A stretch of 64,000 nt of DNA from positions 42,061,229 through 42,125,228 of the forward strand of contig CM055102.1 of the NCBI GenBank assembly GCA_029204225.1, given 5' to 3'. Within the stretch, counting starts at the first letter, position 1. Each line of letters begins with the position of its first letter. The DNA is from Diphasiastrum complanatum. Lineage: Eukaryota; Streptophyta; Lycopodiopsida; Lycopodiales; Lycopodiaceae. Positions 1-14,349 of the stretch are shown in pieces. The notes below the pieces were generated by a model, which saw nothing but the letters and a program-made list of their open reading frames with translations, made no database searches and was not told the DNA's origin. The translations under genes were made by a program, and so were the position numbers.

Positions 1-218
1 GTTTATGTGATCTACACATGTCTAGACAATTTTATGAGTTGACATGCTGTACATGCACCATACATGCATGCAGTTACACATGTGGATCTCTGGTAGGTGA
101 ATTAGTTCAGTTAAGTGGACTTTCCATGCAACTCTACTATAGGAATTCAAGTTTCTCTCATGTAGGGAAAGCTGGGCATGTTTTGCCGTATTGTGAATAT
201 TGAGATTTTGGTGTTTTG

Positions 219-2201
<1,983 letters not shown>

Positions 2202-2480
2202 AGATTTCCATGACTTAGTGCTCAGATAGCTGAGAAATTCTACGGCAACGTGATAACCAATAGCTCAGGATTCACAGCAGGGGTGAGTGCACTTCTTCTC
2301 TCAGCGCTTCAGATTTCCATGACTTAGTGCTCAGATAGCAAGTATACAAAATTAAAACCCGACGCTCAGATAGCACGCATAGAAGGCTATAATCACTTGC
2401 CCAAAGGTATTTAAGGATCGTTGTGATCCAACACTTAGGCAGCTCGCTTGAAGGTCAACAACCATTTACCCAGATAGTGC
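2202..2480. repeat. Dispersed short repeats with word GCTCAGATAGC
   Basis: A 29-bp word ending in GTGCTCAGATAGC occurs identically at 2202-2230 and 2311-2339. The shorter word GCTCAGATAGC recurs at 2364-2374, with degenerate versions (CTTAGGCAGCTCGC, CCCAGATAGTGCACTC) up to about 2480. Unit spacing is irregular, so this is a small repeat cluster rather than a clean satellite. Confidence 0.6.
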
Positions 2481-2672
2481 ACTCATACTCAATACTCAAA
2501 GACTTCTGAAGACCAGGGCTCAGGAGCGACCTGGCTGCACAAACTCTCCTCTGACCAGTGACTAACATACTGCACTCAAATTGTGCTCAAAATCGCATTG
2601 AAAAATCACTCAACGGTTAGCAAGAGAAAAGTATGTGAAAGCACATTGGTTTTAGTTTGATCATGTGTCTTC

Positions 2673-3020
2673 ATGGTCTATATCTTGGATTGCAAGAACT
2701 TTAAGTGGACTATGCTGGAAATGTCAGTACTTTCCAAACTCCTGCACATGGCCTCTAATACAAGTTTCTCACAATCTGCAAGAAGCTCTATTTTGATCAT
2801 TGGTTTGTATAATTTTTGCTTGCTTCAACAATCTTTGCTGATTAGCACAAGAGATGATTGTCTTCTCTTTCATCATCAAGAATTTCCATTTATGTGGAGA
2901 TATGCTCCGGCCACTGAGCCTTGGCTTATGAAATCCTCTAATTTGCAACATAGAGTTCTCACTCTAGACTACGACAATAAATATTATTTGTGCTTCAAGA
3001 AAGGGGATACTAGGCTTTAG
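2673..3020 (+). CDS. Hypothetical 115-aa ORF, weak kelch/F-box resemblance
   Basis: An open frame of 115 codons. It starts with MVYILDCKNFKWTML, and that hydrophobic strand followed by a K-W pair resembles one blade of a plant F-box/kelch protein (known pattern: V-Y-hydrophobic-D-x-x-x-x-x-W). A later segment, FMWRYAPATEPWL, could be another blade edge. There is no F-box, no second clear kelch repeat and no recognisable promoter. It may equally be a chance frame or a decayed gene piece. Confidence 0.2.
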   Translation: MVYILDCKNFKWTMLEMSVLSKLLHMASNTSFSQSARSSILIIGLYNFCLLQQSLLISTRDDCLLFHHQEFPFMWRYAPATEPWLMKSSNLQHRVLTLDYDNKYYLCFKKGDTRL

Positions 3021-3314
3021 AAAACATTAGCTCTCATCTTTTCAAGTTCCTCTATAATGTATATCACTTTCACTTATCCAAGTTCCTCTATAATGTATAT
3101 CACTTTCATTTATCCAAGAGCATACAAAACAGAGTACGTATGTACACTAGGTTGCAAGGTGAATTTTCTATTACCGATATGGGTCTATGATGGAGCTTGA
3201 AGTGCATGAAGCAAGTACAACATAATATCTCTCCTCTCTTTGAATGGGTCATATGATCAGCGGCATTATTCTTGTGAAATGATAAGGCAACTAGATACTT
3301 GGTATCAAATTGTG

Positions 3315-3600
3315 GTATCATTTTCGTAAAATGATACAACAAATAGATACCGGGTATCAAATTTCAGTATCATTTTAGACAGAAATGACACCACAATTTG
3401 ATATCCGCTGGTACCTAGTTGTCGTATCATTTTTGTAAAATGATACGACAACTAGGTACCGGGTATCAAATTTCAGTATCATTTCATACATAAATGATAC
3501 CACAATTCGATACCAAATATCATCTGGAGTATCATTTCACAAAAATGACACCGCAATTTGATATAAATTTCCGTATCATTTCTGTCTGAAATGATATCAT
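3315..3600. repeat. Array of six short hairpins, core GTATCATTT...AAATGATAC
   Basis: Six inverted repeats of the same core lie at 3315-3337, 3367-3391, 3410-3460, 3476-3500, 3529-3551 and 3573-3597, spaced about 45-65 bp apart. They are linked by the words GGTATCAAATTTCA and CACAATTTGATA. Loops are 3-8 nt. No coding potential is seen. This could be an AT-rich fold-back or MITE-like element, or a satellite of hairpins. Confidence 0.75.
3410..3460. repeat. Perfect 51-bp palindrome (24-bp arms, TGT loop)
   Basis: The arms, beginning GGTACCTAGTTGTCG, match perfectly over 24 bp around a 3-nt loop. This is the longest member of the surrounding hairpin array. Perfect arms suggest recent origin or ongoing arm homogenisation, because neighbouring copies carry mismatches. 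Confidence 0.95.
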
Positions 3601-5185
<1,585 letters not shown>

Positions 5186-5373
5186 GGAATGAAATAGGCT
5201 CCTTGGTGTATATTGATCAAACTTTGAAACACTAGTAATGCCTATGATACTCTACTTCTTGTGAGATGTTAGATACGTTTCTTGTATACATAGCTATTTT
5301 GGATCATAGTATAAGATTTTGAACACGGTTAATGTGGTTAAGGCAACTTTTGCTTATGATTATGAAAAAAACA

Positions 5374-6486
5374 TGACAAAACAAAGCGTTTCTATTGCCA
5401 AAGCTTTGCTAGCTCTCCACCCTGATTATGATAGAAAAGACACACGAAACAAAATTGTTCGCGAACAATTTCGTGACACACAACACGAAATTGTTTCGCG
5501 ACAAAAAATCATTCGTGCTCCACAAAGGACCAAGAAGATCAGCCAAGTAGCATGAGGTACAAATATTTGATCAGATATTGTGACATCAGCAGAAGTACTC
5601 TAATGTGGCTACTCTACCACTCTTGTAATCCATGATTAGTTATAGATGTTAAATCTTTTTGATCAGGGAAGTTACATGACGCAACACGAAAAAGTTCATG
5701 AACTATATACTTTCTATTTTGATGTATAAAATTGTAAGACAAAAATATACAAACCTGTGAGAGAGACAATTTTGTAAGAGGATCAGCAGATCTAGAAGTT
5801 CGCTAGTAAGCGAGACACTATTGGTGAGAGAATTGTATTTCTCTCAGGCCAATGCACTGTGTGGATCTGTCACACAGTGCTTGAAATCAGAAGATCAATA
5901 GATCATATTGTAGCTGTTATGCGCATAATATTTAGAATGATTGTATGATCTCGAATGAATATTTGTCTGCTACTATTTGTGTATCTCAATGACTTGTTTA
6001 TTCAATTCTGCACATTGGTTTGATTTTGTTGAATGCTATATTAAACTATAACATAGATCAACAATGTTTGTCTACATTCTGGAGGATAGTAGGAATGATA
6101 TAGCCGGCAATAACCAACAATCATATTTGAATTTCACACGAACTGAATTTGTTTGCGAATGTTTTTGCTTCGTGTTTCGCTTCGCTTCGCAATCACTTGG
6201 CTTTCAGCATAAATCAATCTTAGAGCTCATTCAAGTTTTGTTTCGCTTCACTTCATTTTGTCTAGTTTCATTTCGTTTCATTACAGAACCTGATTGATCC
6301 TTTTCACGAATTATTTTCTTTCATCAACTTTTGTTTCATTTGGTTTCAAAGCTTGATTGATCTTTCTCGCGAATTCTTCTCGAGTAGAAATTATTCGTGA
6401 TCAGAACAGTTTCGCGAATCGTTCGAGAGACTCCCATCAGTTTGTCACCATAATTTTACTAGAATTTCAATTTGCACTTTTCATCA
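5374..6486 (+). repeat. copia-1 5' LTR
   Basis: The LTR starts TGACAAAACAAAGCG and ends in CA two bases before the PBS (1113 bp). The first 714 bp align with 10365-11041. The U5 side is rich in TTCG/CGAA words (for example TTCGCGAA); related words occur in the LTRs of copia D on the minus strand. Confidence 0.85.
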
Positions 6487-6487
6487 G

Positions 6488-6500
6488 TGGTATCAGAGCC
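6488..6500 (+). promoter_or_regulatory. Primer binding site (initiator Met tRNA)
   Basis: TGGTATCAGAGCC follows the LTR after one base. This is the standard PBS of plant Ty1/copia elements, complementary to the 3' end of initiator methionine tRNA, and it fixes the LTR end. Confidence 0.93.
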
Positions 6501-6594
6501 TGTTATAGTCTAACATAGCCGAAAAGCTATCAGATCCAGGAGGCTAAGCATTCAAACAAAGGATCATTAACAAGTGAGAACACGATTCACAACA

Positions 6595-7480
6595 ATGGCT
6601 TCAATAAGCAGCATACAATCCAAGATTTGTATAGTCCTCGATTCATCAAGACCTAACTTCCTAGCATGGAAGGTTAAGACCTCGCTGATACTAAAGGGAG
6701 AAGGATTATTCCCCTGGGTAGATGACATCGAGGAGATGCCTACAACAACAAGCAAGGAGCTACGCGAATGGAGGGAGAAGAATGACAAGGAAGTAGCTTT
6801 GTTATCATCATCTATCGAGGATAGCCTGACTCCTGACCTGGCTACACTCTCTAAAGCAAAAGAGATGTGGGATACTCTACTCACAAGATTTCAAATGAAA
6901 TCACGTTTGCTGACAAACCTACAGTGGGATGGTAAAGACCTCACTTCCTCAGATTAGAAAGATGAAAGATCTATTCTTTTCACTACAGAATTCTGGAGCA
7001 GAAAATGCTGTATCGTCAGAGAAGCAGCTCACTTATCAGTTGAGAGCCTTACTAAGATCCTTCCAGACAACCAGAACGCTGCTAGCAAAGGATCCTACCA
7101 TGACACTCGAAAAGGCAATTGTCGAGATTCGAGAAGAAGTCGAGGCTCGAGAGCAGCTTGATCATAAGGATGCTTCTGACCAAGCTCTTTACAGCAACAA
7201 GAAAAAGACAAATAAACAATTTAATCCTAAGAGGGAGTCAGATCGAAAGCAGGATCATGAGTAGCAAGCAGAAAGAACCAGCAAAGCAAAATGGAAGAAC
7301 AAAGGAAGGTCAAATAGCAGAGTGGAGACAAGAAGACATGCGTGGATGCAAACGCGAAGGACATATAACTGTCAATTCGTGCTGGCTAAATCCAAAAATT
7401 GAGTGTATCCATTGTCATAAGAAATGTCATGCAGCCATGGACTGCCACCAGAACCCAAGAAACAAAGCAGCTCAAAGCAG
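6595..7480 (+). pseudogene. gag: copia-1 gag (nucleocapsid-like protein), frameshifted
   Basis: The start is taken at 6595 (MASISSIQSK), 95 bases after the PBS. The N-terminal part has the copia gag pattern F-L-A-W-K near residue 24. The frame breaks at about 6957; the next segment (6929-7264) is the helical gag C-terminal domain with L-R-x-L-L and charged repeats, and the last part is in a third frame. A CCHC zinc knuckle, C-x2-C-x4-H-x4-C, lies at 7404-7445, with a partial knuckle ahead of it (CKREGH). The family role is packaging of element RNA into virus-like particles. Confidence 0.85.
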
Positions 7481-7559
7481 ATGGGAGAACAATAATAGTT
7501 CGTCCTATGTTGAGGAGCCAGAGAGCTCAAAGATGGGCGAAGAAAGATTGAATCATGGA

Positions 7560-7990
7560 AATTCGACCGCCTACATCTGTGCAAACATGTGTGCAGTATT
7601 AGCACCTGACACACATGAGGTAATCCTTGATTTAGGAGCTACTTCACACTTCGTTACATCAAGATGAATCATGTTTGATTTTTGAAGTGCAGATCCATCA
7701 AGATTTATTGTTCTTGGAGATGAATCAAAACATCAAGTGAATGGTATTGGTTCACTGTGGCTCAACACAAACGACAAAGACAAACGACTCGAAGATGTTC
7801 AGTTCGTGCCTACACTGTAGTAGGACTTGCTATCAGTGGCAAGAATAGCTAATGCAGAGATGCGTGTAACGTTCTCAGACGAAGCATGCAACATTGTTGA
7901 TGCAAGTACCAGTACTCTGATCACTCAAGGTAGAAGAAAACGCAACATACGCCTAGTTGCAGATCAAATGCATCAGACTCATGATGATTC
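7560..7990 (+). pseudogene. pol: copia-1 aspartic protease and GAG-pre-integrase region
   Basis: The protease active-site word reads D-L-G-A-T-S-H where copia has D-S-G-A-T-x-H (the D codon is at 7629). A downstream strand resembling L-x-x-V-x-F-V-P-T-L is followed by two TAG codons and then DLLS, the usual 'LL-S' strand of this family. Several stops (7665, 7684, 7818 and 7821 region) are each one C-to-T change from a sense codon. Confidence 0.75.
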
Positions 7991-8039
7991 GTCGGATACT
8001 CTATGAATTCAGTGGCACTATATCAAGCAAGCCATCATG

Positions 8040-8992
8040 GAGCAATCACAGGGGTGAGCATCTCGAATGAAATAAGTTCGATGACTTGTGATGCATGTCT
8101 GAAGGGTAGATGTCACGTACTCCTTTTGTCAAGGACTCCTACAAAACGACCAAGATTATGGAGTTAGTGGATTCTAACATCTATGGACCTTTCAACATGA
8201 TCTCAGCAGGAGGCTCGAGATTTTATTGATGATTACAGTAAGTTTGCCAAAGTCTATTTTATTCACAATAAATCGGAAGCATTCGACAAATTCACAGAGT
8301 ATGTGAATTGGACATAAAGATGCATAGGAAGTAAGATGAAGTAGATCAGAACAGATCAAAGAGGAGAATACATCTCAAATCAATTCATTGACTTCTGCAA
8401 TGATCGTGGAATCATTCATAGAAGAACTGCATCTTACACACCGTAGCACAATGGTGTTGCAGAAAGAAAGGACATGACTCTAATGGAAGCTGCCAGGTGC
8501 ATGATGGCCTATTCGAAGGCTCCAAGAGCATTGTGGGCTAAAGAAATAGCTATAGTTGCTTACATTCAGAACAAGATAGAAAAATTCGGTGTTCCTCACA
8601 CGATACCACACAAATTATGGTGGGCTAGAAAACCCAATCCGACTCATATCCGAATATTTGGCTGTGCAGCTTATGCATATGTTCCTGATAAGCTTCAAAA
8701 GAAGCTTGATGAGAAAGAAGAACAAAGATATCTTGTAGGATATGACAATAATTCGTCATCCTATAGAGTCTATATGCCAGAGACAAACACAGTGAAGATA
8801 GTCAGAGATGTCAAATTTGATGAGAGCAGAACGATGGCCAGCAATGATCCTGTCAGTTATGAAGTCCTTGAAAGACAGTACTATGATCTACCAACTATGA
8901 CAAAGGGAGCAGAGGACGAACACTCAGACGAAGATATTCGAGTCGCGTCTCATTCGAGTGACGAATCAGACGAAGAAAGATTCTCGAGGTAG
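8040..8992 (+). pseudogene. pol: copia-1 integrase, degraded
   Basis: Remnants in order: the C-x-x-C part of the zinc-binding domain (DACLKGRC, about 8090), a first catalytic Asp region (VDSNIYGPF, about 8167), a second (IRTDQRGEY, about 8343-8370) and the conserved A-E-R-K with catalytic Glu at about 8460. The C-terminal third, 8474-8992, is open and reads MTLMEAARCMM through RIFGCAAYAYVP, typical of copia integrase C-termini. The acidic linker (DEEDI-like) before RT follows. Confidence 0.88.
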
Positions 8993-9121
8993 CCTACTAC
9001 TACAATACCTGTAAACCAAAATGGTTCTAGACCTAGCAGAGCAGATAAAGGCAAGAGCATTGCAGTTCTAGGAGGATCTCCTAGAAGGTCGACAAGAGAA
9101 TGAAGAGCGCCAACAAGATTT

Positions 9122-9951
9122 GTGCCAGGTAGCTCAGCTTCTACGTTAGAAGAGTTTTGTAGTTTCAGTGGTGAATCAAAGACATTTGAGGAAGCAATTA
9201 AATGTCCAGAGAAGGACAAATGGATCCAAGCCATGAATGAGGAGATGGAATCCATGAGAAAAAATAAGATATGGATGTTGCAGCCATTACCAGATAAGCG
9301 AAAGATTGTAAAATACAAGTGGGTATACAAGCTGAAGTATGGACCGGATGGAGATGTCTCAAAGTATAAAGCAAGACTTATAGCAAAGGGATTTTCTCAG
9401 AGATATGGTATTGACATGCTGAGACCTTCTCTCCTGTCATGAAACATTTGTCTCTATATTTACTGTTTGCATATGCAGCTGCTTATGACCTCAGGATTCA
9501 CATTGTGGATGAGAAGACAACCTTCTTGCATGGTGAGCTAGACGAAGAAGTCTACATAGATCAACCCCCAGGCTATATCTCGAATTCACTTCCTACTTAT
9601 GCATGAAGAATGCATAGGAGTATCTACGGTCTAAAGCAGTTAGCGTGACAATTGTATAAGAAGAAAGATCAAGCCGTGAAATTCTAAGGATTCAAGCCTC
9701 TAATGGCTTATTCCAATGTTTATGTAAGAATTACAGATGGAAAGATCATCATTGTAGCTGTGTATGTGGATGACACTTTGAAACTCTGCAAGAGTGAGGA
9801 GCTTATTGCTGAGGTGAAGGATGATATCTCAAAACATTTTGAGATTGCAGACTGGGAAAAGCCAGATGTTATCTTGGCTAACAGATTGATAGGGACTATG
9901 AGGGAGATAAATTGTACCTTCATCAGTTTAGATATACCCAGAAGATCTTAG
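9122..9951 (+). pseudogene. pol: copia-1 reverse transcriptase, frameshifted
   Basis: The first open part, 9122-9442, contains W-I-Q-A-M-N-E-E-M and KYKARLIAKGFSQ. The middle part (about 9430-9690) is in other frames and shows FLHGELDEEVYIDQPPGY and YGLKQ. The last part, 9703-9951, carries the catalytic box as VYVDD (about 9758). Copia RT copies element RNA to cDNA in particles. The copy is dead because no frame spans it. Confidence 0.9.
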
Positions 9952-9989
9952 AAGATTTCGGGATGCTGAAGTGAAAAGGAGCGAATACT

Positions 9990-10350
9990 CCAATGCTTGC
10001 AGGAATAGTTCTGACGAATGAAAACTGTTCGAAGACTAAAGAAAGAGAAGAATTTATGCAGCTTTGGCTCAAACAGTTCCTTGACGAACTGGACGAAATG
10101 AGGAATGAACTTCTAGTTCTGCAAATGGACAACACATCTGCAATACATCTGACAAAACACCCTGTGTTTCACTCAAGGATGAAACACATTGCAATCAAGT
10201 ACCACTTGATAAGGGATCTGATCAGGAAGAAAATGTTGTAGAATACTTTCATTGGAATGAAGAGTTGGTTGCTGACATTTTCACAAAGACCTTAAACAAA
10301 TGTCTGTTCGAGAAACAGAGGAGCAGTCTTGGAGTCATCAAGCTATCATG
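9990..10350 (+). pseudogene. pol: copia-1 RNase H C-terminal remnant
   Basis: Recognisable words are LWLKQFLDEL, QMDNTSAIHLTKHPVFHSRMKHI and ADIFTKTL in shifted frames. Between the RT end (about 9965) and LWLKQF the usual N-terminal RNase H, with the SDAD and S-S-x-E-x-E-Y boxes, is missing, so roughly 400-500 bp have been deleted. Confidence 0.85.
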
Positions 10351-10364
10351 TTTTGAGAGGGAGT
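10351..10364 (+). promoter_or_regulatory. copia-1 polypurine tract
   Basis: TTTTGAGAGGGAGT lies directly before the 3' LTR; this is the priming site for plus-strand DNA. Confidence 0.8.
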
Positions 10365-11041
10365 TGAAGAAACAAAGCATTTCTATTGCCAAAGCTTTGC
10401 TAGCTTTCCACCCTGATTTTGATGGAAAAGACACACGACACTAAATTGTTTCACAACACAAAATCATTCTACTCTACAAAGGACCAAGAAGATTAGCCAA
10501 GTACCATGGGGTACAAGTATTTGATTAGATATTGTGACATCAGCAGAAGTACTTTAGAACGTGGCTAATCTACCACTCTTGTAATCCATGATTAGTTATA
10601 GATGTTTAATCTTTCTGATCAGGGAAGTTACACGACGCGACACGAAAAAGTTCACGAACTATATACTTTTTGTTTTGATGCATAAAACTATAAGATGAAA
10701 ACATGTCTGCCTGTGAGCGAGACAATTTTGTAAGAGTCAGCAGATCCTGAAGTCCGCTAGTAAGCGAGACACTATTCGTGAGAGAATTGTATTTCTCTCA
10801 CGCCAATGCAATGTGTGGATTTGTCACACAATGCTTGAAATCAGAAGATGAATAGATAATATTGTACCTGTTATGCACATATTATTCTGAATGATTGTAT
10901 GATCTCAAATGAATATTTGTCTGCTACTCTTCGGGTATCTCATTCACTTGTTTATTCAATTTCGCACATTGGTTTGATTTTGTTGAATGCTATATTAAAC
11001 TATAACGTAGATCAGTAGTGTCTGTCTACATTCTGGAGGAT
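10365..11041 (+). repeat. copia-1 3' LTR, U5 side missing
   Basis: Starts TGAAGAAACAAAGCA and matches the first 714 bp of the 5' LTR with small deletions. It stops at the word CTGGAGGAT, corresponding to 6087 in the 5' LTR. About 400 bp of U5 sequence is replaced by a minus-strand LTR. Confidence 0.85.
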
Positions 11042-11494
11042 TAAGTTACGAATAGAGCCACAGCTGATCTAGAGCTAAGCTATGAAAGCATCACATAAGC
11101 AAGACTTAAGCTATGAAAGCAGCACATAAGCAAGACTTAACCCTAGAAAGCAGGAAAGAGAGAGATTAAAGAAACTAAAGAGAGAGATCAATATCATCAG
11201 CTGAATAACAAATGGCACAGTTTTCCTACTTATAGCCAAGAGGAAGCCCTAAAAGAAAGCTTCTGGTGGCTAGGGCCCAACTGGGAGGGAAAATAGTGCA
11301 CCCTCTAAGAAGGCCCCCACTCTCTAGTAATATGTCCAAATGGCCTAATAATGAATAATAAGGCCAAAGGCCAACCATATAGTCTAAGTGTCACTAATGA
11401 ATTAAAAAGGGCAAGGCTTGCTTATCCATAAAATAAAGTAAATGTAAATGGACGCGACAAATGTAATGAGCCGAGTCCATAACTCTCCCCAACA
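11042..11494 (-). repeat. LTR of a minus-strand retroelement
   Basis: Read on the minus strand it begins TGTTGGGGAGAGTTATGG at 11494, with a TATA-like GGCTATAAGTAGG near 11237 followed by a leader with CTCTCTCT words. A short duplicated unit (TATGAAAGCA...ACATAAGCAAGACTTA) lies near its end. It sits just downstream of a gypsy-type integrase tail, so it is probably that element's 3' LTR. Confidence 0.65.
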
Positions 11495-11531
11495 CAAAAA
11501 AAAATGACCCAACTGCCGAAAATAAACTGGA

Positions 11532-11918
11532 TCAAACAGCAGCAAGCCCTGGTGCATCAACAACTAGAGAAGCATCTGATGTAGATAAATCAACAAGTGC
11601 AGGAGGAGCACGATCCTGATCCGCAAGTGATGGTGTATGATAAAAGACATCAATAGGCTCCTGTGTGGCCTCCTCAACAAGACGACCATCGAACTGGACC
11701 AAAAAGTGAATCTGCCGACAACATTGACTATGCTGAAGGCAAACCTGGTGAATGGCACCTGGTAGGAAAGGGAATAGCTCAGAATCAACATCATGGCGAC
11801 GAAGGGAACATCTCGGCCGCGTCATCTGAAGCCAAGCAATATGGAACAACCAGGAATGCCAAGGAACCAGAAGAAGATCAAGCAGCAACAGGAATGCCAA
11901 AGTATTCGTAATGCCCAA
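11532..11918 (-). pseudogene. pol: Ty3/gypsy integrase C-terminal remnant
   Basis: The minus-strand frame contains PGAIHQVCLQHSQ, like the 'H-x-V-F-H-V-S-x-L' strand, and then FLVQFDGRLVEEATQEP, which matches the 'L-V-x-W-x-G-x-x-x-E-E-A-T-W-E' chromodomain-like end of gypsy integrases with both Trp residues lost. The upstream reach into 12078 is in another frame. It is followed by a stop and an LTR, as expected for the pol end. I infer a gypsy origin from these two motifs only. Confidence 0.6.
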
Positions 11919-12909
11919 GATAGTAGAAGATCAGCCCAAAAGATAGGGACACATAACAAGGTATCCAAAAAGTCCGAGAAGGTAGAACTGCATCAGCATC
12001 GGGAAGCCAATAAAAAAACTGGAAAAGAGATGGACTCATCGCGAATAGCCGCATGTATCTCTTTTTGAAAGGCCCCATGTATCTCTTATGTTAGAGTCAC
12101 CACCGAAAAATAATGACATATTCACCTTAATATCCTCACTCAAAGCAGAAATGGCTATTTGTGACAGTTTCTCGATTGTCACAACTGACCACTTGGAGTC
12201 AAAGGTATTTCCCAAAGTACATCAAACCAACGCTTTCCTAAAGCAGGATTTAATGCAGAAAGCACATAAGAAAGTAGGTTGGTTTGGTCAATATCTTTGC
12301 AAAGTTTTCACGTTGAATGGACTTTTACACGGAATTATGGAGTTTAAAATATTAAAGTGAAACTTTATATGAAAATTGATTGTTTCTAACCTTAGCCATT
12401 TTCCTTCCATACTTTTGTGAGACCTCTCTAAGAATTTTTTTTTCATTCTCCCGTAGCTCCTCGAGCGACAATGATGTAGGCAATTCTACCGCCGGAGCTT
12501 TGTAATCTCTCTTCTCAAAATGCGGAGTCTAAATTCTAAATACACAAAGGGAACTGTTATATTTGCGATTTGATGGGATTTAATCTTCCTCACCACATAC
12601 CATTCTTCTCAGGATGACTTGTGTGAGTGGATACCATGGCCTTTTTCCTTGCTTTGACTCCAACTTCCTATATGATTCTAGCTTCCGATGCTATCTGGAG
12701 TCAAGTTTTCATTAAAGGGACTCTCTTCACACTCACATATTGTCTTGGCATTGTAGAGGTAGTTTTTTAAATTTGTCTTGACAATAGCATCCTCATTCAA
12801 CCTAAAGGAATTCCATACACACAACCTTTATGTTTCTAGAATCACATGGAATGAAATAGAACATTCAAATAAAGTAGAATAAGTTACACAAACTATGTAG
12901 CATACAAAC
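11919..12909. other. No recognisable gene
   Basis: The short open frames at 11878-12078 (minus) and 12088-12360 (plus, 90 aa) show no motif I recognise. The left part is probably further decayed gypsy pol on the minus strand. Confidence 0.35.
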
Positions 12910-13509
12910 TTACAAATTCAAACGCTGCAATGTAGCCACCAATTGCATTTCGCACTTCAGATTAGACTCGATGAAAGTGGACATAACTCTTATGTGTTTA
13001 CTTGAATCATTCCAAAACTCCTCACGTATGACCTCCATCCAAGCCAATGTCCTATGATTTCCTTCCCACATGAAAGACATTCTGTTTGATAACTGTGAAA
13101 GCTCATATTTGGTGGACAATTTCTTTTCAAATTTCTCATTTACATGGAGCCATTTAGATCCCCACTACTCTTTCAACGCATTATCAACATCACATGAGAC
13201 CCATCACTCAATGTGGTGCTCAGAATAAACATACCTTTCTCCTTTACGTATCCTCCATTGCGAAAGGCTGCCTTCAACTTTCTTTTTCTTGATGCAACAA
13301 GTGTTTATTCGCAGTCTACAAAATGGAACCATTACAGATGGAATTGATGGAAACTTTGAGAGTTGTTTTAGCAAGTCTTCACCATGCTCATTTGATATGA
13401 CAGTAGGAATCTCTTGATCAAACTCATCATCTGAGTCATGTGTGTCCTCACCTTTTTCTAGGGTGGCATCGTCAGCACCCTCTATGAGAGTTTCCATATT
13501 CTCAAGCAA
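12910..13509 (-). pseudogene. Unknown gene remnant, about 200 codons, two in-frame stops
   Basis: One minus-strand frame runs from 13509 to 12910 without an indel. It is broken only by TGA at about 13204 and TAG at about 13167. The N-terminal third is acidic (DSDDEFDQEIP). The middle is basic and Trp-containing. The C-terminal third (LSQLSNRMSFMWEGNHRTL and WMEVIREEF) is Trp- and Met-rich and predicted helical. It matches no retroelement enzyme I know; a transposase-associated or Myb/trihelix-like protein is possible, but I do not assign one. Confidence 0.5.
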
Positions 13510-14039
13510 AATATTTTATATCATTTCTCGGTTATATCATCCTTTTTATTTTTCCTTTTGCTCTTGGAGATTCGACTTGTAGTTTTATTCTATGTTTTGA
13601 TGCTCCACTTGGTAAAAGCAAACATTACAAGTTAGGTTGACCTTTTTCTTCGCACCCACAATCATGGGTTTATCTGAAATGAAAATTTCAAATCGAACTA
13701 AAAAATGGAAACATAAATGCACCAACACAAGGTGTTGATGTTCAACTTCAATTGAAACAAAGTCATCTATTGCAACAACTATATGAATGACACTTGCATC
13801 AAATCAAACCAAGTTAAATTAACATAATTTACAAAAACGTAATAGTGACACTTGCATAAAATCAAACCAAGGTACCTAACTTTGACATAATTTAAAAAAA
13901 GATGTAATGAGGGACTATTGTGGTTGGAACCACTATGTGTGGCAATTTAACACCCTGCAAACCATGGCTTATATTGGAACGCGTACAAACAAGCCTACCA
14001 TATAATCTAAGTCCATCACAAAAAGCTTACCATATAAAT
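13510..14039. other. AT-rich spacer, nothing recognised
   Basis: No frame or repeat of note, apart from a small local repeat of AAATCAAACCAA(G) at about 13799 and 13859. Confidence 0.4.
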
Positions 14040-14335
14040 AGACTACCTTAAAAACCTACCATATATATATTCAAGGAACTTAAAAAACATACATCCTGTA
14101 ACATCCATATCAACACATACCAAACCATAACATACCATTCCATCAACATACAATTCCATAAACATACCATTCCATACCATATCCTAAACATAACATTCCA
14201 TTCCATACCATGCCATAATATACCTAAACATACCATTCCAAACCTACCATACATGTATTCTAGAAATTGAATAAACATAGCATACCTAAACATACCATAA
14301 CAAACCACATATACCATACCATACTGACATGCTAT
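14040..14335. repeat. ACCAT/ATTCC-rich simple repeat
   Basis: Degenerate tandem words such as ACATACCATTCCAT and CCTAAACATACC recur across the interval. The open minus-strand frame rich in Met, Tyr and Trp is an artefact of this composition. The flanking word CCTACCATATA also recurs at 13994, 14026 and 14055. Confidence 0.75.
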
Positions 14336-14349
14336 TTTAATACTTTGAA

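Larger units (their letters stand above)
5374..11041 (+). mobile_element. Degenerate Ty1/copia element, copia-1
   Basis: A plus-strand LTR retrotransposon with the order 5' LTR, initiator-Met PBS, gag, protease, integrase, reverse transcriptase, RNase H, polypurine tract and a truncated 3' LTR. Integrase precedes RT, which defines Ty1/copia. The coding region is broken by many frameshifts and stops, and most of the N-terminal half of RNase H is deleted. The base after the homologous part of the 3' LTR is the end of another LTR on the opposite strand, so the right end and any target duplication are lost. The 5-bp left flank is AAACA. Confidence 0.9.

Noticed and set aside
14048-14317. Met/Tyr/Trp-rich frame in the ACCAT repeat
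   Set aside because: Composition follows the simple repeat; no start context or homology.
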